Notes: generated by a model not told the origin, from the letters alone. 64,000 nucleotides of DNA from Pseudomonas frederiksbergensis (GCF_900105495.1 NZ_FNTF01000002.1:3261501-3325500); one strand, 5' to 3'. Shown: positions 9,253 to 19,921, counted from the stretch's first letter. A program made the numbers and translations.

Positions 9253-11676
9253 ATGCCCGTAGTGATGCCCTGCAATTCGCGTCTGGGTTCTTCCAGGTTG
9301 CGCCCGTTGTTGCACTTGAGTCTGATGCTGAGTCTGAGTGCCTGTCCGTTGTTCATCACTGCCGGTTGGGCCGAAGACGCGCCTCGACGCAGTTACCAGG
9401 TGCCGGCAGGAAGCCTCAGTGCAGCGCTGACCCGTTTCGCCGGTCTGGCCGGGGTCAATCTGTCGGTGGACCCGGCGCTGGTGGGCAGTCGCACCAGCCC
9501 TGGTCTTTCCGGCGAGTATGCGGTCGAGGAGGGCTTTGCCCGACTGTTGCAGGGTTCCGGTCTGCAACTGCAGCCAGTGGGTGAAGAGGCGTACATCCTG
9601 ACCCCGGCGCCAGAAGGCGGCAGCCTGCAACTGGGCGCCACCTCGATTGTCGGTGCCACTGACTCGGAGCACGGTGATCCGTATGTCGGCGGCCAGGTCG
9701 CGCGTCGCGGGTCGCAAGGCTTGCTGGGCTCGAAAGACTTTATGGAAACGCCGTTCAGCATGACCACCTACACCAGCGAGGTGGTCAAAAACCAGCAGGC
9801 GCGTACCTTGGGCGACCTGATCGCCAGCGATCCTTCGGTTCGTGTCACCAACCCGGCGGGTGGGCGCTATGAGCAGTTCACCATTCGAGGGTTGAGCCTG
9901 TTCAACAGTGATGTTTCCTACAACGGCCTCTACGGCGTGCTGCCGACCTATACGATCGACATGGAGATGGCTGACCGCGTCGATGTCATCAAGGGCCCGA
10001 CCCAGCTGATCAACGGCATCTCGCCGCGGGGCAGCGTGGGCGGCGGGATCAACGTGGTGCCCAAGCGCGCGACCGACAAACCTATCACTTCGTTTACCGG
10101 TATGTACGCTTCCGACAGCCAGGTCGGTGGTGCCGTGGATGTCGGCCGGCGCTTTGGTGAAGACAACAAGTTCGGTCTTCGTTTCAACGGCGTGAAGCAG
10201 TCCGGCGACACCGAATGGGATCACCAGAATGTCGACCGCGAGATGGCCGTGCTGGGCCTGGATTTTCGCGGTGAACGCCTGCGACTCTCGACGGACATCG
10301 GGCGCACCGAGCGGGATACCGACGCACCGCAGGAGCGCGTACAGGTTGGCCCGAACGCGCAGGTGCCGCATGCCAGCGATGTGCGCCGCAACTATGCGCA
10401 GCCCTGGAGCAAGGCAAGCACCAACGACACGTTCGGCACGGTGAACGCTGAATTCGATGTCAACGACTCCGTCATGTTGTACGGCGGCGTGGGCGCGCGC
10501 AAAAGTAACCATGAATTCCTCCGACATGCCGTTTCAGTCATCAACGACGCCGGCAATTTCAGCGTTCTACCCCGTGACTTCACCCGTGACGAAAATGTCC
10601 GCACGGCCACGGCGGGTGTGCGCAACTGGTTCCGTACCGGCCCGGTAAGCCATGAAGTCAACCTGGCCGCCAGCTATTACTACATGGACTTCGAAAATGG
10701 CGGCGCCCGTTATGCCGCGGGCAACAGCAACATTTATAACCCCGTTGAAACACCAACGCCTGGCAGGCCCACGCGACAGGATTCGGAGGTCTATACCGAG
10801 AACCGGTCCACCGGCGTGGCGTTGTCCGACACCCTGGGTTTCTTCGATGACCGCTTGCTGCTGACCCTCGGCGCCCGCTGGCAGCGCGTGAAGGTTGACG
10901 ACTGGACCGATAACGTCAGAGGCGATACCGCTTACGACGAGGAAAAGGTTTCGCCGTCGGGCGGCATCCTGTTCAAGGCAACCGACAAGCTGTCGCTGTA
11001 TGCCAACTACATGGAAGGCCTGAGCCAAGGCAAGATCGCGCCGTCGACCTCGATTAACGAGGACCAGATCTTCCCGCCGTTCATCAGCCGCCAGGTCGAA
11101 GTCGGTGCCAAGTACGACGCCGGTGCGTTCGCCGTCACCGCCGCCGTGTTCCGCATCAAGCAGCCGGCCTACGAGACCAACGCCACGACCCGCGTCTTCG
11201 GCCCCAACGGCAAGCGTGAGAACACGGGTGTGGAACTGAGTATGTTCGGTGAGCCACTCGATGGCTTCCGCCTGCTCGGCGGCGTCATGTACATCGACAG
11301 CGAGTTGAATGACACCACCAATGGCACCTTCGACGGCAACCGGGCCCCGGCCACACCGAAATACAACGTCAACCTGGGCGCCGAGTGGGACGTGCCGACT
11401 GTACAGGGCCTGACCCTGACCAGCCGCGGTATCTATTCCAGCTCGCAGTACCTGGACCAGTCCAACAACAAGGAAATCGACTCCTGGGAGCGTTTCGACG
11501 TGGGCGCACGCTATGCGTTCAAGGTCGAGGAAAAGAACATCACCCTGCGTGCCAATGTCGAGAACGTGGCGGACAAGCGCTACTGGAGTTCGGCCGGAGC
11601 CTCGGATGACAGCGAGCCTGGCTTGACGCTGTCGACCCCGCGCACCTACCTGCTTTCGGCGACCGTCGACTTCTGA
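9253..11676 (+). CDS. TonB-dependent siderophore receptor with STN signalling domain
   Basis: Outer-membrane receptor of 807 residues. A signal peptide (about 1-40, ending near GWAEDA) is followed by an STN domain (about 45-120, starting YQVPAGSLSAALTRFAG). Then come a plug domain with the ETPFSMTTYTSEVV and IRGLSLFNSDVSYNG segments, and a 22-strand barrel ending in the terminal aromatic VDF. Start 9253 was preferred over upstream starts because a signal peptide begins there. With the adjacent sigma and FecR genes it should both import the ferric siderophore and signal its presence. The substrate is inferred to be achromobactin from the locus. Confidence 0.9.
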   Translation: MPVVMPCNSRLGSSRLRPLLHLSLMLSLSACPLFITAGWAEDAPRRSYQVPAGSLSAALTRFAGLAGVNLSVDPALVGSRTSPGLSGEYAVEEGFARLLQGSGLQLQPVGEEAYILTPAPEGGSLQLGATSIVGATDSEHGDPYVGGQVARRGSQGLLGSKDFMETPFSMTTYTSEVVKNQQARTLGDLIASDPSVRVTNPAGGRYEQFTIRGLSLFNSDVSYNGLYGVLPTYTIDMEMADRVDVIKGPTQLINGISPRGSVGGGINVVPKRATDKPITSFTGMYASDSQVGGAVDVGRRFGEDNKFGLRFNGVKQSGDTEWDHQNVDREMAVLGLDFRGERLRLSTDIGRTERDTDAPQERVQVGPNAQVPHASDVRRNYAQPWSKASTNDTFGTVNAEFDVNDSVMLYGGVGARKSNHEFLRHAVSVINDAGNFSVLPRDFTRDENVRTATAGVRNWFRTGPVSHEVNLAASYYYMDFENGGARYAAGNSNIYNPVETPTPGRPTRQDSEVYTENRSTGVALSDTLGFFDDRLLLTLGARWQRVKVDDWTDNVRGDTAYDEEKVSPSGGILFKATDKLSLYANYMEGLSQGKIAPSTSINEDQIFPPFISRQVEVGAKYDAGAFAVTAAVFRIKQPAYETNATTRVFGPNGKRENTGVELSMFGEPLDGFRLLGGVMYIDSELNDTTNGTFDGNRAPATPKYNVNLGAEWDVPTVQGLTLTSRGIYSSSQYLDQSNNKEIDSWERFDVGARYAFKVEEKNITLRANVENVADKRYWSSAGASDDSEPGLTLSTPRTYLLSATVDF

Positions 11677-11690
11677 TTCACCCGTGTCAT

Positions 11691-11711
11691 GCGCCCCAGG
11701 GAGCGGGGCGC
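11691..11711 (+). terminator. Possible hairpin after the receptor gene
   Basis: GCGCCCC / GGGGCGC stem without a clear T tract, 15 nt after the receptor stop. It may weaken read-through into acsF. The rest of the 11677-12028 gap is AT-rich and holds no gene that I can support; it is expected to carry the acsF promoter. Confidence 0.4.
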
Positions 11712-11983
11712 CATTGTTGGATGACCTGATTCGTATAGAGGAAGGACATATGCACACCCTCAGTTAATGAACAATCAAGACACTTGCGTATAAGTCGCTA
11801 TTTGTCGATAGCCTATATATAAGTTGTCAGTAACATTACAAGATCATGGCCAGACAATGGCACTTCCGGAATTCATACCAGGTTTATTAACTTGGTTTTT
11901 TGCGTGCCTGATTATTTTTAAAGTAGTTCAAATCGCTATATGTAAATGTCCAAATCGGTAGTAAGAATTAGTTGCAACAACTC

Positions 11984-12004
11984 TCAAATGAGAATAAGTT
12001 GCAT
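11984..12004 (+). promoter_or_regulatory. Possible Fur box upstream of acsF
   Basis: Contains TGAGAATAAGTTGCA, matching 10 of 14 fixed positions of the 7-1-7 Fur model TGATAAT-n-ATTATCA. It is 24 nt before the acsF ATG, where a repressor would block transcription of the biosynthetic operon. Confidence 0.4.
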
Positions 12005-12028
12005 ATCGAATTTAACGAGGGTGAAGCG

Positions 12029-13405
12029 ATGTTGAATGATGGCGTATTGCACTCTAATCCTTTGCAAAAGACCAATGCCGACTATTTGGCTCGACAAAGC
12101 AAGTTCGAATCTAATGTACGCAGTTATCCACGCAAGTTGCCGCTGGCCATTGCCAAGGCGCACGGGCTCTGGGTGACCGATGTCGAGGGCAATACTTACC
12201 TCGACTGCCTGGCCGGCGCCGGCACTTTGGCCCTGGGGCACAATCATCCGGCCGTCATGGCCAGCCTCGACAGCTTCCTCGCCTCAGGCCTGCCGATGCA
12301 CACGCTGGACCTGACCACCGCGGTCAAGGACGCTTTCAGCGAAACCCTGCTCAGCCTGTTGCCGAACCAGGGCCGCGATTACTGCCTGCAATTTTGCGGG
12401 CCGTCCGGGGCGGATGCGGTGGAGGCTGCGCTGAAACTGGCCAAGACCTATACCGGGCGCAACAACATCATCAGTTTCTCCGGGGCCTACCATGGCATGA
12501 CCCACGGCGCCCTGGCCCTGACCGGCAACACGGCGCCGAAAAATGCCATCGCCAGCCTGATGCCCGGGGTGCAGTTCATGCCGTACCCCCACGAATACCG
12601 TTGCCCACTGGGCATTGGCGGTGAGGCCGGGGTCGAGGCCTTGACCCACTATTTCACCCAGTTCATCGAAGATGTTGAAAGCGGCGTGTCACTGCCCGCG
12701 GCGGTGATCCTTGAAGCGGTGCAGGGTGAGGGCGGGGTCAACTGTGCCCCGGCGGGCTGGCTGCGGGCGATCCGTGAGGTGACGCGCAAGCACGGCATCC
12801 TGCTGATCCTCGACGAAGTGCAGACCGGTTTCGGTCGCACCGGCAAGATGTTTGCCTTCGAACACGCCGGCATCGAGCCGGACCTGATCGTCATGTCGAA
12901 AGCGGTCGGTGGCGGTTTGCCCATGGCGGTGCTGGGCATCCGTCGTGAATTCGACGCCTGGGAGCCAGGCAATCACGCCGGGACGTTCCGTGGCAACCAG
13001 ATGGCCATGGCCGCGGGGCTGGCCACGTTGCAAGTGCTGCAACAGCAAAACCTCGCCGCCCAGGCCGAGCGCCAGGGCCAGTGGCTCAAGGACCGACTGG
13101 TCGAGTTGCAGGCGCATTATCCGGCCCTCGGCCAAGTGCGCGGTCGTGGCCTGATGCTGGGCATCGAGATCGTCGATGAGCGCCAGTCGGCTGATCGCCA
13201 CGGGCATTTCCCGACGGACCCGGCGCTGGCCGTGGCCATTCAGCAACAGTGCTTCAAACAAGGCCTGTTGCTGGAACGCGGCGGTCGCAAGGGCAATGTC
13301 ATCCGCTTGTTGCCGCCCTTGATTATCGACGATGAACAATGCCAGCAAGTCATCCAGCGTTTTGATAATGCAATGGCGGCAGCGTTATTGCAGTTACGCC
13401 CTTGA
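12029..13405 (+). CDS. acsF: Diaminobutyrate-2-oxoglutarate aminotransferase (achromobactin AcsF-like)
   Basis: Class III PLP aminotransferase of 458 residues making L-2,4-diaminobutyrate, a building block of achromobactin, from aspartate semialdehyde. The cofactor motifs are [32 protein letters not shown] and the Schiff-base Lys291 in [13 protein letters not shown]. The start at 12029 follows a GAGGGTGAAGCG ribosome site. It is first of the biosynthetic run, 212 bp before acsD. Confidence 0.9.
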   Translation: MLNDGVLHSNPLQKTNADYLARQSKFESNVRSYPRKLPLAIAKAHGLWVTDVEGNTYLDCLAGAGTLALGHNHPAVMASLDSFLASGLPMHTLDLTTAVKDAFSETLLSLLPNQGRDYCLQFCGPSGADAVEAALKLAKTYTGRNNIISFSGAYHGMTHGALALTGNTAPKNAIASLMPGVQFMPYPHEYRCPLGIGGEAGVEALTHYFTQFIEDVESGVSLPAAVILEAVQGEGGVNCAPAGWLRAIREVTRKHGILLILDEVQTGFGRTGKMFAFEHAGIEPDLIVMSKAVGGGLPMAVLGIRREFDAWEPGNHAGTFRGNQMAMAAGLATLQVLQQQNLAAQAERQGQWLKDRLVELQAHYPALGQVRGRGLMLGIEIVDERQSADRHGHFPTDPALAVAIQQQCFKQGLLLERGGRKGNVIRLLPPLIIDDEQCQQVIQRFDNAMAAALLQLRP

Positions 13406-13617
13406 ATGAGTCAATCGAAGTTGCGGTGGCAGTCTGTCGAATCACTGTTTGATGGCAGTGCTGCGAGTAACTTTGATGTTCATCTGATTGTTTAAAAAGG
13501 TTCAATGAAGTGATGTCGTTACGTGGGGTTTCGTCGGCTGTTAAACAGATCGATCAGCAACTAATTTCTTCGCCATATAACGTGTCCAGTGGCCTCGCGG
13601 GCTATTGTGGAGCACCC

Positions 13618-15402
13618 ATGAATCATCCAGATCGCAGTGTTTTATCGAATATGGTCAGTGAGTTGGCGACGACGCGCGCGTTGCTTAATTGTTTGATCAA
13701 AGAGTTCGCCTTGCCGGAAAACTGCCTCAGTTACAGTTGGCCGACACAGATGCAAGGTATCCCCCCGGGCAGTTACCTCGAGGGCCTGGAATGGAAGGGC
13801 ATTCCCCTGACCATCAGCCTGCCCAACCAGCAGCAGTTCTTTGTGATGGTGGACCGCCGTGATGGTCTGGGCAGTCACCGTTACCTGTCGGACGTTTATG
13901 CCCGGCGTGGCGAGGGCGACTGGTCGTGCCTGAGATTCACCGAATTCGTCGAGCAGTTGCTCGCGGCCTGCGAACACATGACCCGTGCCAGCAATGATGA
14001 GTTGCTGGATCAGGTGTTGCAAAGCCAGTTGCTGACCGCGGCCATCGTCGGCCACAACATGGACGGTCAGCACCCGGCACCGCTCAGTGGTTACCTCGCC
14101 AGCGAACAGGGCTTGTGGTTCGGTCATCCGAACCACCCGGCACCCAAGGCGCGCCTGTGGCCAGCGCATCTGGCCCAGGAAACCTACGCCCCGGAATTCC
14201 AGGCTCGCACGCCGTTGCACCTGTTCGAGGTGCCGCTGGAAGGATTGAACGTCGGGGCCAACGGCCTGAGCAAGGCCCAAGTGCTGGCCGGTTTTGCCGA
14301 TCAAGCGCAGGCACGGCCAGGGCGCGCGGTTATCTGCATGCATCCGGTGCAGGCGCAGTTGTTCATGCAGGATGGCCGGGTTCAGCGTTTGTTGAAATCC
14401 GCGGCCATTGTCGATCTTGGCGCCACAGGGCTGATGGCCAACCCCACGGCGTCCATCCGAACCTGGTACATCGAGGGCCATGAGTTCTTCATCAAGGGCT
14501 CGCTGAACGTGCGCATCACCAACTGCGTCAGGAAAAACGCCTGGTACGAACTGGAAAGCGCACTGATGATCGACCGGGTCTTTCGTAACCTCCAATTGAC
14601 CCAACCCGAAACTCTGGGCGGGCTGTCGGTGGTGGCTGAGCCGGGCAACCTGAGCTGGGCGCCGCAACAGGCCAGCGAAGCCGATAACCACTGGTTCCGC
14701 GAACAGACCGGGGCAATCCTGCGGGAAAACTTCTGCCTCGACACCGGCACCGACTGCAGCATCATGGCCGGTACGTTGTTCGCTCGTGGCCTGCATTTGC
14801 CGCCGTTGGTGCATGAGTTCCTGAGCCGGTTCAACGGCAATGACATCGACGATCAAACGCTGTTGAGCTGGTTCGACGACTATCAGGCGCTGTTGCTACG
14901 GCCGGTGCTGGCGCTGTTCTTCAACCACGGCATTGTCATGGAACCGCACTTGCAGAACAGCGTGCTGGTGCATGATAACGGTCGCCCGCAACGCTTGCTG
15001 CTGCGGGATTTCGAAGGGGTCAAACTGACCGACGAACTGGGGGCCTCGCGGATCGATGCAGACGTTCACCCACGGGTGCGCGAGTCGCTGCTGTATTCTC
15101 GCCAGCAAGGCTGGAATCGCATCGTCTATTGTCTGTTCGTCAACAACTTGTCCGAGGCTGTACTGGCCTTGAGTTGGGAACGTCCGCACCTGGCGCCGCT
15201 GATGTGGCAACGGGTGGAGCAGCAATTGGTCAGCATCCGCGCCGAATTGACCCGCGCTGCGCCGGAGCTGGATGCCCTGATCGCCGGTCAGCCGATTGCC
15301 TGCAAAACCAACCTGAAAGTCCGCCTCGCAGCCAAGGCCGATCGCCAGGCCAGCTACGTCAGTCTGGTGTCCCCGTGGGGCAAGGAAGCCAAGCATGGAT
15401 AA
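13618..15402 (+). CDS. acsD: NIS siderophore synthetase (IucA/IucC family, AcsD-like)
   Basis: NRPS-independent siderophore synthetase that adenylates a carboxylate (citrate in characterised AcsD) and joins it to an amine or alcohol. Conserved stretches are HPVQAQLF, the motif with ASIRTWYIEGHEFFIKGSLNVRITN, the NHGIVMEPHLQNSVLV catalytic region and LLRDFEGVKL. I chose the ATG at 13618 because a TGGAG ribosome site lies 5 nt upstream; an alternative at 13510/13513 would add about 36 residues. The end overlaps acsE by 8 nt. Confidence 0.9.
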   Translation: MNHPDRSVLSNMVSELATTRALLNCLIKEFALPENCLSYSWPTQMQGIPPGSYLEGLEWKGIPLTISLPNQQQFFVMVDRRDGLGSHRYLSDVYARRGEGDWSCLRFTEFVEQLLAACEHMTRASNDELLDQVLQSQLLTAAIVGHNMDGQHPAPLSGYLASEQGLWFGHPNHPAPKARLWPAHLAQETYAPEFQARTPLHLFEVPLEGLNVGANGLSKAQVLAGFADQAQARPGRAVICMHPVQAQLFMQDGRVQRLLKSAAIVDLGATGLMANPTASIRTWYIEGHEFFIKGSLNVRITNCVRKNAWYELESALMIDRVFRNLQLTQPETLGGLSVVAEPGNLSWAPQQASEADNHWFREQTGAILRENFCLDTGTDCSIMAGTLFARGLHLPPLVHEFLSRFNGNDIDDQTLLSWFDDYQALLLRPVLALFFNHGIVMEPHLQNSVLVHDNGRPQRLLLRDFEGVKLTDELGASRIDADVHPRVRESLLYSRQQGWNRIVYCLFVNNLSEAVLALSWERPHLAPLMWQRVEQQLVSIRAELTRAAPELDALIAGQPIACKTNLKVRLAAKADRQASYVSLVSPWGKEAKHG

Positions 15403-16606
15403 GTTGCCCGAAACGGTATTGGCCGCCATCGACGAAGCCCGCGTTCAACACGAAGATCCGCTGGCGCTGTTCATCTATGACCTGGACGCGCTGAAACAGC
15501 ACGTGACGCAAGTGATGGCAGCGCTGCCCGACGGCGTAGAGCTTTACTACGCGATCAAGGCCAACAGCGAACCGCAAATCCTCGCCGCTGTGGCGCCATT
15601 GGTGCATGGCTTCGAGATTTCCTCCGGCGGTGAGATCGATCGCCTCCATGCCTGCCCGACGCGCAAGCGATTCATCTTTTCCGGCCCCGGCAAACTGGAT
15701 TCCGACCTGCGTTCGGCGCTGCAACATCAAGTCGAAGCGATTCACATCGAAAGCCTGAACGAGATCGTCCGCCTGCAACGGTTGGCACTGGAAGCGGGGC
15801 GCGTGCAAGACGTCTTGCTGCGGATCAATCCTGAACTGCCGTCACCACTCTCCAGCAAACTGGCGATGGCCGGCACGGCGACACCGTTCGGAATCGATGA
15901 GTCGCAACTGGCTCAGGCAGTGAGTTGGGTTGATAACGCCAGCCACCTGCGGCTCAAGGGCTTCCATGTGCATGCGATGTCCCATCAGTCGCTGGTGGAA
16001 CGCCATGAACAATTGCTCGATCTGTACTTGCAGCGCTGGCCGCAATGGAAGGCGTTGTCGGCCGATCCCGCAGCGGTCACTCACCTCAACGTGGGCGGTG
16101 GCATCGGCGTCAATTACCTCGGGCCGCAGCAATTCGACTGGCAGCGCTTGTGTACGCATTTGGCGCAGAGCCTTGCCGCCTGTGCCGATGCGCCCATCGT
16201 GCGCTTTGAGCCCGGTCGTTTCATCAGCGCCTTCTGCGGCTATTACGCCATTGAAGTGCTGGACAGGAAAACCAGTCACGGCAAGCACTTCCTGGTCTGT
16301 CGGGGCGGCACTCATCAGTTCCGTTTGCCGGTTGCCCAGGGCCATGATCACCCGGTCATTCATCTGCCCCGGCATCGCGTCACGTCAACAGCGCCACAAC
16401 AGCAGTGGACGGTCGTTGGGCAACTCTGTACGCCAAAGGATGTGCTGAGCCGCGATTGCCCGCTCACGGAGGTGGAGATCGGCGACATGCTGGTACTGCC
16501 CCTGGCCGGTGCCTATGGCTACAACATCTCCCACGCCGATTTCCTCTGTCATCCGCGACCACCGCAGGTGTTTGTGCAAGAAGCCGGAGTCGCACCGTGG
16601 GATTGA
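15395..16606 (+). CDS. acsE: Type III PLP-dependent decarboxylase (AcsE-like)
   Basis: Alanine-racemase-fold decarboxylase of 403 residues. The PLP lysine is K55 in YYAIKANSEP, followed by EISSGGEIDR, HVHAMSHQS and the glycine-rich HLNVGGGIGVNY phosphate clamp. The residue near the C-terminus in GAYGYNIS completes the dimer-type active site. In achromobactin assembly AcsE is thought to decarboxylate an amino-acid-bearing intermediate (giving the ethanolamine or diamine unit). Start overlaps acsD and end overlaps the MFS gene. Confidence 0.88.
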   Translation: MDKLPETVLAAIDEARVQHEDPLALFIYDLDALKQHVTQVMAALPDGVELYYAIKANSEPQILAAVAPLVHGFEISSGGEIDRLHACPTRKRFIFSGPGKLDSDLRSALQHQVEAIHIESLNEIVRLQRLALEAGRVQDVLLRINPELPSPLSSKLAMAGTATPFGIDESQLAQAVSWVDNASHLRLKGFHVHAMSHQSLVERHEQLLDLYLQRWPQWKALSADPAAVTHLNVGGGIGVNYLGPQQFDWQRLCTHLAQSLAACADAPIVRFEPGRFISAFCGYYAIEVLDRKTSHGKHFLVCRGGTHQFRLPVAQGHDHPVIHLPRHRVTSTAPQQQWTVVGQLCTPKDVLSRDCPLTEVEIGDMLVLPLAGAYGYNISHADFLCHPRPPQVFVQEAGVAPWD

Positions 16607-18030
16607 CGTTTGCCGTGCCGCGCTGGTTGGTGGTGGTCAACGTGCTGTTGGGCACGCTGACGGTCAGCCTGAACAACAGCTCGCTGAATCCGGCGTTGCC
16701 AGCGTTCATGGAGGCCTTTGATATCGGTCCGCTGTTGGCCACCTGGATCGTGGCCGCGTTCATGGTGAGCATGGGCATGACCATGCCGCTCACCAGTTTT
16801 CTCAGCCAGCGGGTGGGGCGCAAATCCCTTTATTTGTGGGGCGTGGCGTTGTTTGTCTGCGGTTCGCTGCTAGGGGCGTTGGCCAACTCCATCGCGCTGG
16901 TGATTGCCGCGCGCGTGGTGCAAGGCATTGCCAGCGGGCTGATGATTCCGCTGTCGCTGGCGATCATTTTTTCGGTGTACGCCAAGGGCGAGCGGGGCAG
17001 GGTTACTGGCCTGTGGGGCGCGGCGGTCATGTTGGCGCCGGCGTTGGGGCCCTTGTGCGGGAGCCTGATGCTGGAGTGGTTCAGTTGGCGCTCGCTGTTC
17101 CTGATGAATGTGCCGATTGGCCTGTTGGCGCTGATCCTTGGCGTCGGCGTGCTGCCGGCTTGCGAAGCATTGGAACGCAAACCTTTCGACCTGGCGGGTT
17201 ACCTGTTGATCGCGACGGGCATCGGCCTGCTGATGATTGCCGTTGGCCGCCTGCGCCATGCCGAGGCCCTCACTGATCCGCTCAACCTCGGCATGCTGCT
17301 GACAGCCATTGTGTGTCTGGTCGCGTTTGTTCGACTGGAACTGAACCGGACTTCGCCGCTGCTCAACCTGCGCATCTTTGCCCTGCGCGGTTATCGCTTG
17401 AGCGTGATCATCGCCGTGGTGCAGTCGGTCGGCATGTTCGAGTGCCTGGTGCTGCTGCCGCTGCTGGTGCAAGTGGTGATGGGCTACAGCGCTATCTGGA
17501 CCGGCCTGTCGCTGCTGTGCACGGCGTTGTTCGCCAGCCTGTTCGGGCATCTGGGCGGCAAGTGGCTGGACCGTCACGGCCCGCGCGGCGTGGTGTTCTG
17601 GGGGTTGCTGCTGACCGGGGGCGCCACGCTGGGATTGGGCATGCTGGGGGCTGGCGCTTCAATCGGTGTGGTGTTTTTCCTGATGATGGTCCGCGGCGCC
17701 GGGCTGGGCCTGTCCTACATCCCCATCACCACCGCCGGGCTCGATGCGCTGCCTGAACCGATGGTCACGCAAGGCGCGGCGATGAACAACATTTCCCGTC
17801 GTCTCGTCTCGTCGCTGGCCATCGTGATTGCGTCCCTGTGGCTGGAACTCCGGCTGACTGCCGAGACCGGGGGCGGGGTGGCTTCGATGGCCAGTTCGGG
17901 GGCGATCAGCGAGGTCTTCATGGCCACCGGCATCCTCATCCTGCTGGCATTGCCCTGTGCCTGGCGTTTTCCCGTTCACGCATCCGACGAGCCGGCCGAG
18001 GCATTGCCCTCGGCCCTCGAACACCGTTAA
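16597..18030 (+). CDS. MFS transporter, probable siderophore exporter (YhcA-like)
   Basis: Protein of 477 residues with about 14 predicted membrane helices, drug:H+ antiporter DHA2 (EmrB/QacA) type. It has the motif-A-like SFLSQRVGRKSLYLWG, GIASGLMIPLSLAIIF and the later GAAVMLAPALGPLCGS (motif C). The GTG start overlaps the acsE stop by 10 nt and a GGAG lies upstream. Its place inside the acs run matches yhcA in known achromobactin loci, and the most economical role is export of the finished siderophore across the inner membrane. Confidence 0.88.
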   Translation: MGLTFAVPRWLVVVNVLLGTLTVSLNNSSLNPALPAFMEAFDIGPLLATWIVAAFMVSMGMTMPLTSFLSQRVGRKSLYLWGVALFVCGSLLGALANSIALVIAARVVQGIASGLMIPLSLAIIFSVYAKGERGRVTGLWGAAVMLAPALGPLCGSLMLEWFSWRSLFLMNVPIGLLALILGVGVLPACEALERKPFDLAGYLLIATGIGLLMIAVGRLRHAEALTDPLNLGMLLTAIVCLVAFVRLELNRTSPLLNLRIFALRGYRLSVIIAVVQSVGMFECLVLLPLLVQVVMGYSAIWTGLSLLCTALFASLFGHLGGKWLDRHGPRGVVFWGLLLTGGATLGLGMLGAGASIGVVFFLMMVRGAGLGLSYIPITTAGLDALPEPMVTQGAAMNNISRRLVSSLAIVIASLWLELRLTAETGGGVASMASSGAISEVFMATGILILLALPCAWRFPVHASDEPAEALPSALEHR

Positions 18031-18049
18031 TTCTTTCACGGACAAGGTT

Positions 18050-19921
18050 ATGACTATGGCGACTTCTTCACAGGCAACACAACAGGCTGCGGATTCTGCG
18101 CCAGGCGTCTGGCTGGCAACGGCCGATCCGCGCCACTATCAGCAAGTGGAACAGCGCGTGGTGGGTCAACTGCTGCAAACGCTGTTGTATGAAAACGTCT
18201 TGCCGTATCGCCATTCGCCCCTCGATGGCGGCCAGTACCGTTTTGTTGTCAGCGGTATCGACGCGCAGCAACAACCGGTGGAGTACCACTGCAATGGATT
18301 GCTCAGCGAAAGCTTCGAGCTGATCCGCGTCGACTATGCCAGCCTCGAACGCGTTGACGCGTTGGGCGCACGCCGCCGGCCGCACCTCCATCAAGCATTG
18401 GCGGAGCTGCTGAGCGAACTCCAGGACAGCCCGCACCTGCCACGCTTCACCCATGAGCTTGAACAAACGATGCTCAAGGATCTGCAATCGCGCAGTCAGG
18501 GTTATCAAGCGGCCAAGCCATCCCATCAACTGGACGTCGATGCGCTGGAACAGCACTTCATGGACGCCCACAGCTATCACCCTTGCTACAAATCGCGCAT
18601 CGGCTTCTCGCTGAAAGACAACGCGAGCTACGGACCGGAATTTGCCGCGCCTGTTGCCATCGTCTGGCTGGCAGTAGCGAAAACCTGCGGGGCGATGAAC
18701 ATCTCGCGGCACCTGAATTACGACGATTTTATCCAGCAGGAATTCGGACTTCAGCGCTGGCAGGAACTGGCTGAAAGCCTCACCGATCAAGGCAAGGCGA
18801 TGGGCGATTACTGGCTGATGCCGGTGCACCCGTGGCAGTGGGAAAACATCATCGTTCCGGTGTTCTACCCGGAGCTGGTCAGCGGCGAAGTGATCCATCT
18901 GGGCACCACCAATGACCGGTATCAGGCGCAACAGTCGATCCGCACCCTGGCCAACGTTACGGAGAAAAAGCGGCCTTACGTCAAGCTCGCGCTGAGCATG
19001 ACCAACACCTCCAGCACGCGAATTCTGGCCCGGCATACGGTGATGAACGGCCCGATCATCACCGACTGGTTGCAGCAGTTGATCGGCAGCGACAGCACCG
19101 CCCGCGACCTTGGCTTTGTGATTCTCGGCGAAGTGGTCGGCGTCAGCTTTGACTACGATCACCTGCCTGCCACGCGGATGTCCCAGGCCTACGGCACGAT
19201 GGGCAGCCTATGGCGCGAGAGCATTCACCAATACCTGCAAGACGACGAGCAAGCGGTGCCGTTCAATGGTTTGAGCTCCGTGGACAACCGCTACGGCAGC
19301 GGTGAACAGAAGCCGTTTATCGATGCCTGGATCAAGCAATACGGCCTGCACGCCTGGACCCGCCAACTGCTGCAAGTCGCGGTGTCGCCGATCATCCACA
19401 TGCTCTACGCCGAAGGCATCGGCATGGAGTCCCATGGGCAGAACATCGTCCTGATCGTGAAGCAGGGCTGGCCGCAACGTATCGCCCTGAAAGACTTCCA
19501 TGACGGCGTGCGCTATTCGCCGCAACACCTCGGTCGCCCCGAGCTGTGCCCGACCCTGGTGCCGCTGCCCGCCAGCCACGCCAAGCTCAATCGCAACTCG
19601 TTCATCCTCACCGACGACCTGGATGCGGTCCGGGATTTTTCCTGTGATTCATTCTTTTTCATCGCCCTGGCCGAGATGGCGATCTTCCTGCATCAGCACT
19701 ATCAGCTCGAAGAGGCCCTGTTCTGGCAGATGACTGCCGAGGTCATCACTGCTTACCAGGCTGAACATCCGCAACACCGTCCGCGTTATGCCGCGTTTGA
19801 TGTGTTCGCGCCGTTCTATGAAGTGGAAGAGTTGACCAAGCGCCGCCTGCTGGGCGACGGCGAACGTCGTTTCAAATCGGTGCCGAATCCGTTGCACGCG
19901 TTCCGGCCGCAATCATGCTGA
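18050..19921 (+). CDS. acsC: NIS siderophore synthetase (IucA/IucC family, AcsC-like)
   Basis: Second synthetase of the locus, 623 residues. Family landmarks: DAHSYHPCYKSRIGFS, LMPVHPWQWENI, KLALSMTNTSSTRILARH, EGIGMESHGQNIVLI and ALKDFHDGVRY. The HPxHPxxK-like and GMESHGQN segments form the ATP and carboxylate site. An AAGG site precedes the ATG by 5 nt. It starts 19 nt after the MFS gene and overlaps acsB by 7 nt. Assignment as AcsC rather than AcsA is from gene order. Confidence 0.9.
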   Translation: MTMATSSQATQQAADSAPGVWLATADPRHYQQVEQRVVGQLLQTLLYENVLPYRHSPLDGGQYRFVVSGIDAQQQPVEYHCNGLLSESFELIRVDYASLERVDALGARRRPHLHQALAELLSELQDSPHLPRFTHELEQTMLKDLQSRSQGYQAAKPSHQLDVDALEQHFMDAHSYHPCYKSRIGFSLKDNASYGPEFAAPVAIVWLAVAKTCGAMNISRHLNYDDFIQQEFGLQRWQELAESLTDQGKAMGDYWLMPVHPWQWENIIVPVFYPELVSGEVIHLGTTNDRYQAQQSIRTLANVTEKKRPYVKLALSMTNTSSTRILARHTVMNGPIITDWLQQLIGSDSTARDLGFVILGEVVGVSFDYDHLPATRMSQAYGTMGSLWRESIHQYLQDDEQAVPFNGLSSVDNRYGSGEQKPFIDAWIKQYGLHAWTRQLLQVAVSPIIHMLYAEGIGMESHGQNIVLIVKQGWPQRIALKDFHDGVRYSPQHLGRPELCPTLVPLPASHAKLNRNSFILTDDLDAVRDFSCDSFFFIALAEMAIFLHQHYQLEEALFWQMTAEVITAYQAEHPQHRPRYAAFDVFAPFYEVEELTKRRLLGDGERRFKSVPNPLHAFRPQSC

